In this document: positions 1-8,000 of the stretch, one piece after another
How positions within the stretch are numbered: position 1 is the stretch's first letter
Layout: the number at the start of each line of letters is the position of its first letter
The notes under the pieces: model-generated
The model's database searches: none
The model's input: the letters and a program-made list of their open reading frames with translations, nothing else
What the model was told of the DNA's origin: nothing
Assembly: GCA_019750655.1 (NCBI GenBank)
Contig: JAIEOG010000114.1
Coordinates: 1-11,180, forward strand
Reading direction: 5' to 3'
Length of the DNA: 11,180 nt
Origin: a bacterium
Lineage (GTDB): Bacteria; Bdellovibrionota; FAC87; UBA2466
Made by a program: the position numbers and the translations under genes

Positions 1-1
1 A

Positions 2-334
2 GAGCAGCTAGGCGTGGCGGATTCGCTGTCGCCTGCCGAGATCGTGCGGGTTTGCGTAGCTTATGAGCCTGTTTGGGCTATCGGCACCGGCGAAACGGCC
101 ACTCCGGCCCAGGCCCAGGAGGCCCACGCCTTCATCCGCGGATGGTTCCGCGACCATTTTTCGACCCAGGTTTCTGAAGACCTCCGCATCCTCTATGGCG
201 GTAGCGCCAAGGCGGATAACGCCGAGGCTTTGGTCGCCCAGCCCGATGTAGATGGCCTTTTGGTAGGGGGCGCAAGCCTCGATCCAATCGGGTTTGCCGA
301 ATTGGTACATAATGGGTTAAGGTCGGTGGCTTGA
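2..334 (+). CDS. tpiA: Triosephosphate isomerase, C-terminal part (5' end outside window)
   Basis: This enzyme interconverts dihydroxyacetone phosphate and glyceraldehyde 3-phosphate in glycolysis and gluconeogenesis, in the cytoplasm. The reading frame is open from the left edge, so only about the last 110 residues are present and the N-terminal part lies outside the window. The visible part has the family's diagnostic segment [11 protein letters not shown], which holds the catalytic glutamate and the flexible loop that closes over the substrate. Further on, [10 protein letters not shown] and [10 protein letters not shown] form the phosphate-binding region. The GTG at base 14 is an internal valine codon, not a start. 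The gene ends with TGA, 16 bases before secG, which fits co-transcription. Identification is secure. Confidence 0.97.
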   Translation, partial: EQLGVADSLSPAEIVRVCVAYEPVWAIGTGETATPAQAQEAHAFIRGWFRDHFSTQVSEDLRILYGGSAKADNAEALVAQPDVDGLLVGGASLDPIGFAELVHNGLRSVA

Positions 335-350
335 AAGAAGGAACACGCAC

Positions 351-701
351 GTGACGATTTTCATCATTCTGCACCTGCTGGTTTGCTGCTTCCTGGTTTT
401 GGTCATTTTGCTCCAGCCGGGTAAGGGCGATGCGGGCATTGGCTTTGGAAGCTCCAGCCAATCGATCTTCGGCAGCAAAGGCGCCGGTAATTTTCTGACA
501 AAAACGACCTCCGTTTGCGCGATCGTTTTTCTGTCGACCAGTTTTCTACTGACCCGGGAACGCATCCAGGAGGCTACCTCCAGCGTTATCCGTGGCGATG
601 AGCCGGCAGCGCAAGCTCCGGCCACTCCGGCTGCGGAGCCGGCGAAAGACGCAGCCAAACCTGCGGCCGAAGCTCCGAAGGCGGATGCGCCTAAGAAGTA
701 G
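351..701 (+). CDS. secG: Protein translocase subunit SecG
   Basis: SecG is the small accessory subunit of the SecYEG channel in the inner membrane and supports SecA-driven protein export. The product has 116 residues with two membrane segments, at about 2-21 and 50-68. Between them is the family's conserved loop, with LLQPGKGDAG followed by a Gly/Ser-rich stretch and FLTKTT. Residues 83-116 form an Ala/Pro/Lys-rich cytoplasmic tail, a common and poorly conserved extension in SecG. The start is GTG at 351, preceded by an AAGGA Shine-Dalgarno sequence at 338-342 with an 8-base spacer. It lies 16 bases after tpiA and 21 bases before a tRNA-Leu gene, so all three are probably on one transcript. 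Confidence 0.95.
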   Translation: MTIFIILHLLVCCFLVLVILLQPGKGDAGIGFGSSSQSIFGSKGAGNFLTKTTSVCAIVFLSTSFLLTRERIQEATSSVIRGDEPAAQAPATPAAEPAKDAAKPAAEAPKADAPKK

Positions 702-722
702 AATCGTTCGCTCTGTTCATAC

Positions 723-807
723 GCGGTCGTGGTGGAATTGGTAGACACGCATGTTTGAGGTGCATGTGCCGAAAGGTGTGAGAGTTCGAGTCTCTCCGAC
801 CGCACCA
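723..807 (+). tRNA. tRNA-Leu, anticodon GAG
   Basis: This is a complete class II tRNA with an encoded CCA end. The acceptor stem pairs 723-729 (GCGGTCG) with 797-803 (CGACCGC) without mismatch. The D-stem is 732-734 with 746-748. The anticodon stem is 750-754 with 762-766, and its loop 755-761 places GAG at 757-759, which reads CUC and CUU leucine codons. A long variable arm (768-770 with 775-777, loop GAAA) is typical of leucine tRNAs. The T-arm is GAGAG (780-784) with CTCTC (792-796) around the loop TTCGAGT. The discriminator base is A804 and CCA is 805-807. A leucine GAG tRNA directly after secG is also found in E. coli (leuU), so the arrangement is an old one. It is probably processed from the secG transcript. 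Confidence 0.97.
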
Positions 808-931
808 TTTTCTTCGCTTTTCGCCTGACTCTTCGTCGCTGCTTCCTCGTCGTCGCTCCGCCGTACAGGAAGTACGACTCCGCTCCTCCTCGTCGCGCTC
901 CTCGATTCAGACGAAAATCGAAGAAAATGGT
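804..931. repeat. Long imperfect inverted repeat starting on the tRNA 3' end
   Basis: Bases 804-828 and 907-931 are reverse complements at 23 of 25 positions. The left arm begins with the discriminator base and CCA of the tRNA, then continues as TTTTCTTCG; the right arm ends in AGAAAATGGT. The 78 bases between the arms are pyrimidine-rich on the + strand and repeat motifs such as TCCTCGTCG and GCTCC. They also contain a small perfect hairpin, CGTAC-AGGAA-GTACG. The T-rich stretch just after CCA could help end transcription of the tpiA-secG-tRNA unit. Other explanations are a dispersed repeat or the trace of an insertion at the tRNA 3' end. Function is unknown. Confidence 0.6.
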
Positions 932-959
932 TTCCAGTGTTCCCCTTCCTTTCCGGGTG

Positions 960-1084
960 GGGACTGCTGCGCTTCGCTCGCAGGGCTTCGCGCTCTTATT
1001 TAGTCCCTAACTGTGGTGACAGTAGGTGCCTATCTACTTTGGGGCCCCTTAGGGGCGGGGTGTGTGTCGCTCGCTTTGCGAGCG
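960..1084. other. Non-coding region with a row of short hairpins
   Basis: No convincing gene lies between the tRNA and the end of the acyltransferase gene (808-1099). After the long inverted repeat there are several short, near-perfect hairpins: 967-971 with 979-983 (CTGCG/CGCAG), 1010-1014 with 1019-1023 (ACTGT/ACAGT), 1044-1048 with 1052-1056 (GCCCC/GGGGC, loop TTA) and 1068-1074 with 1078-1084 (CGCTCGC/GCGAGCG, loop TTT). A wider pairing, 960-965 with 1002-1007, encloses the first one. None is followed by a proper T-run, so they are not textbook terminators. The last is 15 bases beyond the acyltransferase stop codon and might protect that mRNA's 3' end. Confidence 0.4.
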
Positions 1085-1099
1085 TCTCTGATCACAGGT

Positions 1100-2356
1100 C
1101 TACAGAAGCTTTTCTGCTACGGGGCTCCGGCCGTACCGGGGGCCTCGCTGCATGCTAGGGTACTCGATGCCTCTGAATACCCATGCGCTCAGGAAGACGG
1201 TGGTCGTGGCGGCGATGGTGGCTACTAGCCAGTAGGCCGAGAATTCCATTTCGGCGATCGGGTAGAACTGGTTTACCGCGGTGGTGACTGTGTAAAGAAC
1301 GATGCCGTGGAATAGGTAGATGCTGTAGCTAATCAGGCCAAGTGCGCGGGTGGTTCGCCATTCTAGGAAACCGAAAACCGTATTTCCCGCGGCGATTGGC
1401 ATGAAGACCAAGAGTAAGAGGGTTCTATGGAGTGGCAGCGAGAGCCAGGGAATAGGGCCGTAGAATAATCCGCAAAGGCTTGCGAGAAGTACCACCGTGA
1501 CGGCGGGGTGCTTTAACCATGCTTTGTTTTTGCAGAGGCGTAGGAAATAGGCGGTGAGCATTCCTCCGCCGAAGCCACTTCCCAAGAAAGTAAGAAACCC
1601 CAGGATAGTGTGCACATACCACCCGGCCGTGCCGTCGGCGATAGCGGTGCCGAAAACAGGCCGTCTCAGAATAAAATACACCGCCGCTAGCAAAGGCATT
1701 AACGCCAAAAGGCGGTGTTTCGCTGCAAACCAGAACAGCAAGGGAAGCGAGAAAATGAAAAGCCATTCGTAGCGGAGTGTCCAGGTTACTGCGGCGTTGA
1801 TGATTTGGCTGTGAGGGTCTTGGTTGATGGCGGGAAAAGTGCCGTCGGGAATGCCGAAGGTCACCCAGCGGGCGATTTCTCCGGCTATTTTCGGAAAGCT
1901 TTCTTTCCAATCGCCTTGGGCGCGCAGGCTCACGATGAAGAGTACGACACCGAAAGAAACCAAGTAGGCCGGCACCATTCGGCAAAAACGGCTCCGGAAG
2001 AATCGCGCCCATGCGAACGGTTTACCGCTTTCGTGGGCCGTCATGAGTTTTGACCAGAACAGAAAACCCGAGAGATAGAAAAAGAGCAGCACCGGCACGG
2101 CAGCTAATTGCTCGAGGAAATACGAGTTCGGCGAAACCCACACGCCGGTGCGCCAGAATCCGTAACTAACCGCGACATGGCTGAAGAACACACTAAACGC
2201 CAAGATCCCTCGAAGGCTATTGAGTGGAACGATTTCGCCCGGCGCCGCACCTTGCGTTTTCTCGCGGAAAAAAGGGCTCTGGCGCGTCAAGAAGTGGGCG
2301 CAAGACAAGATAAGGGCCCAGATGCCGACAAGTGCCGAAGCGTCCCAGAAAGTCAT
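1100..2356 (-). CDS. Membrane acyltransferase, acyltransferase-3 (OafA/YrhL-like) family
   Basis: This is an integral inner-membrane protein of the family that transfers acetyl or other acyl groups to cell-surface sugars such as O-antigen, exopolysaccharide or peptidoglycan. It has 418 residues and roughly ten hydrophobic helices. Family features include NSLRGILAFSVFFSH at 46-60, with the conserved Arg49-Gly50 and the putative catalytic His60. An Arg-rich segment with RFCRMVPAY follows at 123-131, then WTLRYEW at 191-197 and LGLISYSIYLFH at 339-350 near the C-terminus. The substrate cannot be deduced because no glycan genes lie nearby. The ATG at 2356 has no clear Shine-Dalgarno sequence. A TATACT box lies only 6 bases upstream in the 25-base gap after the preceding gene, so a leaderless or near-leaderless transcript is possible. 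Confidence 0.88.
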   Translation of the reverse strand: MTFWDASALVGIWALILSCAHFLTRQSPFFREKTQGAAPGEIVPLNSLRGILAFSVFFSHVAVSYGFWRTGVWVSPNSYFLEQLAAVPVLLFFYLSGFLFWSKLMTAHESGKPFAWARFFRSRFCRMVPAYLVSFGVVLFIVSLRAQGDWKESFPKIAGEIARWVTFGIPDGTFPAINQDPHSQIINAAVTWTLRYEWLFIFSLPLLFWFAAKHRLLALMPLLAAVYFILRRPVFGTAIADGTAGWYVHTILGFLTFLGSGFGGGMLTAYFLRLCKNKAWLKHPAVTVVLLASLCGLFYGPIPWLSLPLHRTLLLLVFMPIAAGNTVFGFLEWRTTRALGLISYSIYLFHGIVLYTVTTAVNQFYPIAEMEFSAYWLVATIAATTTVFLSAWVFRGIEYPSMQRGPRYGRSPVAEKLL

Positions 2357-2362
2357 GCCGTT

Positions 2363-2368
2363 AGTATA
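2363..2368 (-). promoter_or_regulatory. Possible -10 box before the acyltransferase gene
   Basis: The minus-strand hexamer TATACT matches the sigma-70 -10 consensus at five of six positions and lies 6 bases upstream of the acyltransferase ATG. No good -35 hexamer is seen at the normal distance. If it is used, the mRNA would start at or very near the start codon, which would fit the lack of a ribosome-binding site. This is weak evidence from one short motif. Confidence 0.25.
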
Positions 2369-2381
2369 AAAGAACTTCGGA

Positions 2382-3254
2382 TTATTCCTGAGGCTTGTTT
2401 CTGCCTAGAGTGAAAACCCAAGCGGCGCAGCTGGATAGTTTTTGGACCGTCGTTTTCCAGACAGCGCGCGGGGTAGTTTGAGTGCGGACGATTTTAGTCT
2501 GGGCGACAATGGTTACCAGTGAGGGGATCCAAAAGCCGTAGGTTTTTCGGATCGCGAGCGAATGGTTGGTGACCATGTAGCTGGGGCCCACGCCTGGGTA
2601 CAGTACCGTTCCGTGTTCTTTGTCCCCAGATTCCGAATGCGTCATGTAGATAAAAAAGCGCAGGGCCAATCCGCCCGAGAGATAGGCTGGAGTTCCTAAA
2701 ACCAGGCGCTCACGGTCCGAGCCGAAGCGAAGGCGGTACGAGTTGAGGCCCAGGTTCGAATCCAGAGAGAAAAACGACACCAAGGAATGCCCATGCGCTT
2801 TGGTTTCCATGGCAGCACCATAAGCACCGACGATTCCGATGCCCGCCCCAAAGCGATCCACTTTAACGGTGAGTTCAGCATTTTCGCACAGGACAGTATC
2901 CAATTTTTCAAGCGTGTGCCGCGTGACGTGTTGGAAGTACGAGGTCGGCAAAAACGTCCACTGCACGCCAAATACCGTCGCGAGGGTTGCGGCAAGCGGC
3001 TGTGAGTAATAGCTAACTCGAATCCACTCACTCATCACTCGAGAGGCGGTAACCAGAAAAAACTTCCGCCGCTCGTGGAGTTTGGTGCGTTGCTCGGCGC
3101 TGAGTTTGAGCAAGGTCTCAGTCGCTTGGGCCGTTTCGGGGAATAGAAACTCTTCTTGCTGCCCGCGGATCGTAACGACTACGGACGGCACCGCGGCCAT
3201 CGCAGGCGCAGAAACCAGCAGAAGAAAGAAGATACGGAAGAAGGTTTTTCCCAC
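2382..3254 (-). CDS. Predicted exported protein of unknown function (about 290 residues)
   Basis: I do not recognise this protein's family. The N-terminus is a clear Sec signal peptide: a lysine and an arginine, a hydrophobic core FFLLLVS, and a likely cleavage site after APAMA. The mature part has about 270 residues with many alternating hydrophobic and polar stretches and Gly/Tyr-rich segments, such as GAGIGIVGAYGAA and YPGVGPSYMVTNHS. Beta structure in the envelope is plausible but not shown. Two cysteines, in LCEN and SSCAAW, could form a disulfide. The start is uncertain. The longest frame begins at TTG (3263) without a ribosome-binding site. I prefer GTG at 3254, which starts the signal peptide and has a weak GGA 5 bases upstream. 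It ends 25 bases before the acyltransferase gene. Confidence 0.72.
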   Translation of the reverse strand: MGKTFFRIFFLLLVSAPAMAAVPSVVVTIRGQQEEFLFPETAQATETLLKLSAEQRTKLHERRKFFLVTASRVMSEWIRVSYYSQPLAATLATVFGVQWTFLPTSYFQHVTRHTLEKLDTVLCENAELTVKVDRFGAGIGIVGAYGAAMETKAHGHSLVSFFSLDSNLGLNSYRLRFGSDRERLVLGTPAYLSGGLALRFFIYMTHSESGDKEHGTVLYPGVGPSYMVTNHSLAIRKTYGFWIPSLVTIVAQTKIVRTQTTPRAVWKTTVQKLSSCAAWVFTLGRNKPQE

Positions 3255-3333
3255 GAGTTCCAAGCGAATCTGTTTAGCACAGCCCGGAACAGAGAGGGGA
3301 GGCGTTTTGACGGCAAGCGAACTCTACAACAGA

Positions 3334-3361
3334 AAAGGCGCTAGGTTTCCCCAGCGCCTTT
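3334..3361 (-). terminator. Rho-independent terminator after the 180-residue exported protein
   Basis: A perfect 9-bp stem, AAAGGCGCT with AGCGCCTTT, encloses a 10-base loop. On the minus strand the stem runs into TTTTCTGTT, a usable U-tract about 20 bases beyond the stop codon of the gene ending at 3382. On the + strand it is followed by TCTTTTTCTC, so it could work in both directions. It separates this gene from the next exported-protein gene downstream. Confidence 0.85.
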
Positions 3362-3381
3362 CTTTTTCTCGTGTCTTCTTC

Positions 3382-3924
3382 TTAGAACGAAGCTTTGTTC
3401 ACGTACAAGCTGGTGTTGAACTTGCCGTACACTTTGTTGACGGTATCGATCGGGTAGATCACCTGCTCGCTGCCAGTCACGTAAATCAAGTCTTGAAGCG
3501 AAGCCACTGTGCGGGCGGAAACAAGACCGCCGTTGCGGAAAAAGCGCTCGCCCTTGCGGCGCAAGCCGAGACTCAGTGTGAAGGGAGCCGAGGTCCCAGC
3601 ACTTTCTAGATCCTGCGTGCTGAAAGCAACGCGGACTTCGAAATCAACGCCTTTGTAGTTCACCGGGAGAATCTGGGAACCGGAGTAAACATCTCCCTCT
3701 GGAGCTGAGCCGCCCGTTGGAGCTTCTTTGGCCATCGTCAAAGTGATGTCCGCGGTGTTGAGCTTTAGGCGCTCCATGCTGACTGTCGAATTAGGGCCGC
3801 CGCCCACCGTCCAGGACTCGACGCTTAGGTAAACGCTATCGAGCGTTAGCACGGTGCCAGTGAAATCTTTGGCGTAGATACTTGTGGTGAGAAGGGCTGC
3901 GATAACCCCAACGATGAATTTCAT
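3382..3924 (-). CDS. Predicted exported protein of unknown function (180 residues)
   Basis: I do not recognise the family. Residues 1-18 form a typical signal peptide (MKFIVGVIAALLTTSIYA, likely cut before KDF), so the product is probably periplasmic, outer-membrane or secreted. The mature part has about 160 residues, no cysteine, many beta-prone stretches (GTVLTLDSVYLSVESW, VDFEVRVAF, FTLSLGLRR) and Gly/Ser/Pro-rich turns. This pattern suggests a beta-sandwich or barrel but does not identify one. The ATG at 3924 is preceded by a G-rich run (TGGGGG) about 5-10 bases upstream that can serve as ribosome-binding site. A strong terminator follows, so it is probably a single-gene transcript. A TTGACA hexamer lies upstream at 3984-3989, but no good -10 box is spaced correctly from it. 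Confidence 0.78.
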   Translation of the reverse strand: MKFIVGVIAALLTTSIYAKDFTGTVLTLDSVYLSVESWTVGGGPNSTVSMERLKLNTADITLTMAKEAPTGGSAPEGDVYSGSQILPVNYKGVDFEVRVAFSTQDLESAGTSAPFTLSLGLRRKGERFFRNGGLVSARTVASLQDLIYVTGSEQVIYPIDTVNKVYGKFNTSLYVNKASF

Positions 3925-3997
3925 GAATACCCCCAGGTTTGACTATGGGTAGCCTGTACCGGAGGGGGCGTCAAAACACGATGTGTCAAAAAACCCT

Positions 3998-4996
3998 TTA
4001 GAAGCCGAAACTTAGGCCCTTTAGCAGCAGCACGCCGGAGGTCACAATCTTTGCGCCTTCTTCCACGCCTTCTAGCAAGATTGCTTGGTCGGCCGTCGTA
4101 GAGACTACGACCGGCACCCGTTGGAATTCGGTATCGGACTTCGCAACGAAGACGTAGGTTTGCTCTTCCACCGTCACCAGCGCGGAAATCGGAACGGCGA
4201 GCATTGATTGCTTGGCCTTACCGAAGTCTGCGCGGCCGTACATTCCAGGCAAGATTTTCCCGTTTGGGTTTGGCAGCGATACGCGGACTTGCACCGCGCG
4301 TGTCGTCGGATCAATCACATCTCCAACGGCCTCCGCACGTCCCGGGAAAGTCTGTCCTGCGAAAGCGGAAAGAGCGACTTTTACATCTTCGCCTTCTTCC
4401 ACTTCACTGAGCTGGCTTTCCGGCACATCGGCTAATAACCAAACCGTGCCCGCTTTGCCCTTTTCCAAGCCTCGGGGGTTGAAGCCAGAAGCGCGGAGCT
4501 TTGCTTCGACTTCCGCCATGGCAGCCTTTGCGGAAAGAAACTCGTTCTCCGATTCGTTCAAATCGCGCGCGGTTGCCGCCTGGTTGGCATACATGTCGCG
4601 CACACGTGAAATATTCTTCTGGTTTCTATCGAGCAGCGCTTGGCTCTGGCGGAACTGGGCATAGAGCGATGTCAGATCCGCAGAATCAAATAGGTGGATG
4701 GTGCTGCCATTCGCTTGCTTAGAGATCGACGCCACAATCCGTGCAGGCGCCACGACCGTTAAAGATGTATTGCTCTTTTGGATCGTCTGAGTCTGAAAAA
4801 GTTTCAGCGCCGGGCTTTCCGCAGGGAAATTAATATCCGTACCATCCGCAGAAACCACCGCTTTTCCAGGAGCTGTCGGTGGGGTCGGCGTGCGTTCTTT
4901 TGTTTGGTGAACCAGCGCAGCGGCTACCAGAAGTGCGGAAACCACACCGGCAATCGCGACGCGTTTTTTGTGAAAAGTCGGGCGTCGTTCTTCCAT
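3998..4996 (-). CDS. RND efflux membrane fusion protein, CzcB/CusB type
   Basis: This periplasmic adaptor would link the inner-membrane RND pump to the outer-membrane channel of a metal exporter. It has 332 residues, short for the family. Residues 12-30 are an N-terminal membrane anchor or uncleaved signal. A helical hairpin follows at about 108-170 (ALLDRNQKNISRVRDMYANQ and AAMAEVEAKLRAS), then the beta-barrel domain at about 183-260 with AEAVGDVIDPTTRAVQVRV and ILPGMYGRADF, a pattern typical of CzcB/CusB adaptors. A membrane-proximal domain ends the protein. The lipoyl half before the hairpin looks very short. The start is ATG at 4996, not the in-frame ATG 42 bases upstream, because GAGG at 5002-5005 is correctly spaced. 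That site overlaps the TGA of the pump gene, so translation is probably coupled. Confidence 0.9.
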   Translation of the reverse strand: MEERRPTFHKKRVAIAGVVSALLVAAALVHQTKERTPTPPTAPGKAVVSADGTDINFPAESPALKLFQTQTIQKSNTSLTVVAPARIVASISKQANGSTIHLFDSADLTSLYAQFRQSQALLDRNQKNISRVRDMYANQAATARDLNESENEFLSAKAAMAEVEAKLRASGFNPRGLEKGKAGTVWLLADVPESQLSEVEEGEDVKVALSAFAGQTFPGRAEAVGDVIDPTTRAVQVRVSLPNPNGKILPGMYGRADFGKAKQSMLAVPISALVTVEEQTYVFVAKSDTEFQRVPVVVSTTADQAILLEGVEEGAKIVTSGVLLLKGLSFGF

Positions 4997-5003
4997 GGTT
5001 TCC

Positions 5004-8000
5004 TCAGTCGATTTGTACAATATCTGTTGCGACGGCATGGTTTAGCTCCTCAAAGGCGGTCATCCGATCAATCTGCATCTGGATAAGCTGGTTCACGCTC
5101 GTCCGGCAGGTTTCAAAAAAATCCGCAAACGCAATCACTGCGATATTCTGTTTTTGGTAATTGTAGATCATCTTGTCCATTAAGGACTCATAATTGGCGC
5201 CGAGATTGCGATCCATCGACTGAAAAATTCCGTCGGTGTCTTTGGCTTTGTAGAAAGCCATGGTCACTTCATTCTCTAGCTCGCGCAAAGCCTGGTCGCG
5301 CAACCGCGAGGTTTTCTCGACGTTCTTCAAGGATTCAGCGATCGCTCCCTGGTTTCGATTGAAGAAGGGCAAATCCATCGAGAGACTGAGCGCGTAATAT
5401 TCGGGAATGTAGCTGCCGGCGCGTGAATAACTCAAACCCAGCCCGATTTCCGGCCAGGCGAGTGCGCGGTTCAAAGAAAGTCCCGCTTCCTCAGCTCTTA
5501 ACTGGGCATCCCGCCCTTTGAGGTCAGGGCGCAGTTCGCGCGCTTTGTCGAGGGCCGCCGCTAATTCTACGGGCACATGGAGTTTATCCAGCTTTCCGGT
5601 GTCGACGACAGTGGTGAATGTTTCGCCTTCCGTATTCGACGTCCCAATCAAAATGCGTAGGGTGCCTTCGAGTTCCCGAATCTTGGAGAGCAGGGAGAGT
5701 TTCTCAGTCTGCGTGGTCAGAAGCAGTGATTTCACACGCAAGAGCTCTGTTGGCAAAATGGAGCGCGCTTGCGAGAGCTTCTCCATGGCTGCGACTACCT
5801 TCTCCAGGGACGAAGCACTCTTTTCGTAAAAGGCCAAGGCTATCCGGTTGTAGTGCAGGGAATAGTAAGCCGAGCGTAGGCTGCGTTTCAGGTTGCGTAC
5901 GGTGTCCCGCAACCCTTGCTCGGAGGCCTCTCTCTTCGATTTGGCGACCTGCACCTGATCGCCATAGCGGCCAGCGATATTGAAGAGCTGCTGAATGTGG
6001 ATATCGGTATTCCCCGTCGGGGTGGTGTCGAACCACTTCTTGGTGTTTGGGTTATAAATGTTCTGCTCAATCGACAAGCTAGGGTTCGACCACAGGCCTG
6101 CCTGCACAATCGCAGCCTCTGAAGCATCAACATCGAGCTTCGCTGCCAACACTTCCAGGTTTTTTTCTAAGAAGCGCTGTTCCGCTTGCACCAGAGTGAG
6201 TGGAGTAGGCGCCGCATCCGCGGCATGCAGCTGCGTCGGCAGCAACAGGCAGAGCAGCAGTCCGGCCACCAGCTTTTCGGGACTAGGGCACGAGGGTTCG
6301 CGTCCATACTTCGATCGCAGACGTTCCACCAAGAGGAACAACGGTGGAAGCGCAATCAACGTCAGGAAAAGGCCCGAAGTTAAGCCGCCCACGATTACTG
6401 TTGCGAGAGGCCGCTGCACATCCGATCCAATACCCGTTGCGAGTGTCGCCGGGATCAAGCCAAAAAGTGCTGGTAGGATCGTCGTTAGCCAGGGGCGAAA
6501 CTGGATGGCGGCCGCTTCTCGCACCTGATCTAATATCTGCCCCCCAGGATTGTCCGCCTGTAACTGGCGCATGCGCGACACAAACAAAACCCCCGACATC
6601 GTCGCGATTCCAAAAAGAGAAATGAAACCGACGCCTGCTGACACATTGAGGCTGTAGCCACGGAGCATTAGAGCTAGCAGACCACCGGCGATTGAGAAGG
6701 GAATGCAAGAGAATGCAATCAATACATGCCAAGTGTCTCGGTAGAGAGCAAAGAGGATACAGAAAATGATTGCGATGGTGATGGGCAGAACCAATTCCAA
6801 GCGTTTTCCTGCGCGCGTGAGGTTTTCAAACTGACCGCCCCAGGCTAGAGAGGTGCCCTTGTCCATTGCGACCTCACGTTGTATCCGCTTTTGCGCCTCA
6901 GCCACGAAGCTGCCTTGGTCTCGTCCGCGGATATTGGTGCGCACGGAGATCTGGCGCTTACCATCCTGCCTTTGGATGAGCGTGGGACCATCGATTAACT
7001 CGATGCGCGCCAGTTGCTCCAAGGGAATACGCGCCCCTGTGGGCGAACGTACCTGCATGGTCTTAATAGCATCCATGGAGGAACGGTACCGAGGCACGTA
7101 GCGCGCGACAATGTCGAAACGTCTGCCATCGTCATAAACCGTGCTGACTTTTTTTCCGCCGATGGCGACTTCAATCAGGCGCTGCACATCCGCCACGTTA
7201 ATGCCGTAGCGAGCAATCTGTGCGCGATCAATCGCCACCACAAGCTGGGCTTGATCGGCTTCTTGTTCAATCCCCGTTTCAGTGGCGCCAGGGACCTGCC
7301 GAATCTGTGCGAGCAGTTCCTGTCCCTTCTTGCGCATAGCTTTGAGATCCTGGCCGTTGATGAGGATCGCGAGATCGGCAACGCTACCGGTAACCGCTTC
7401 CGTTACGTTGTCGAGAATGGGTTGAGAGAAGGAGAAGTTCACTCCGGGAACAGCAGCCTGTAGCCGTTTCCGGACGCGAGCCAGGAGTTCGTCTTTAGAA
7501 TAGTCTTTCTGCCAAAGATTGTAGTCGTGCAAAGCGACCAGGATTTCCAGGCGATTAGGGCTATAGGGATCCGTGCCGTCCTCATTGCGTCCCAGCTGCG
7601 TGATGGCGAGCTTGACGGGTTTAAACGCCATGATCTCGTCCCGAATGGTCTTGGTATAGTTGTTCGCTTCTTGGAGGGAAATGCCCACCGGGAAAATAGC
7701 GCGGATATTCACAGCGCCTTCATCTAGCTTGGGCAAGAACTCCGTTCCAATCGTCAAAAGACCCGCCAACATCACCACTGCCACTCCCCCCATCGCAGCA
7801 GTTACAGTGCGTACGGGGCGAGAGGTCCAACCAACGACTAGCTTGGCATAAGCAGATTTCATCCAGGCCGTGATGGGGTTGTGCCACTCTAAGTGTTGCG
7901 TCTCACCGCTCTCGAAATACTTCCGGTAGAGGAGCGACATCAGGACAGGAATTAGAGTAAGTGCCAGGATCATCGACCCCACGATGGCAAACGCCAGAGT

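Noticed and set aside
937..1228. Two plus-strand reading frames of about 70 codons in the non-coding region and the end of the acyltransferase gene
   Set aside because: Their composition is not protein-like, they lack ribosome-binding sites, they run into the opposite-strand gene, and the bases are better explained by the hairpins.
3082..3609. A 175-codon plus-strand reading frame spanning the terminator
   Set aside because: It overlaps two signal-peptide-bearing genes on the other strand, crosses a strong terminator hairpin and shows no domain.
3942..3989. A sigma-70 promoter based on TTGACA (3984-3989) and TTGACG (3969-3974) before the 180-residue protein gene
   Set aside because: Neither hexamer has a reasonable -10 box 16-18 bases downstream; the best candidate (CATAGT) is about 21 bases from the second one.
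4997..5038. A longer start for the membrane fusion protein, 14 codons upstream of the chosen ATG
   Set aside because: It lies inside the 3' end of the pump-channel gene, has no ribosome-binding site, and the ATG at 4996 has a well-placed GAGG.
6167..6355. A separate small reading frame on the minus strand across the pump/channel junction
   Set aside because: It is in a different frame from the long gene, is rich in Cys, Arg and Trp, resembles no protein, and is most simply a shadow of the fused gene.
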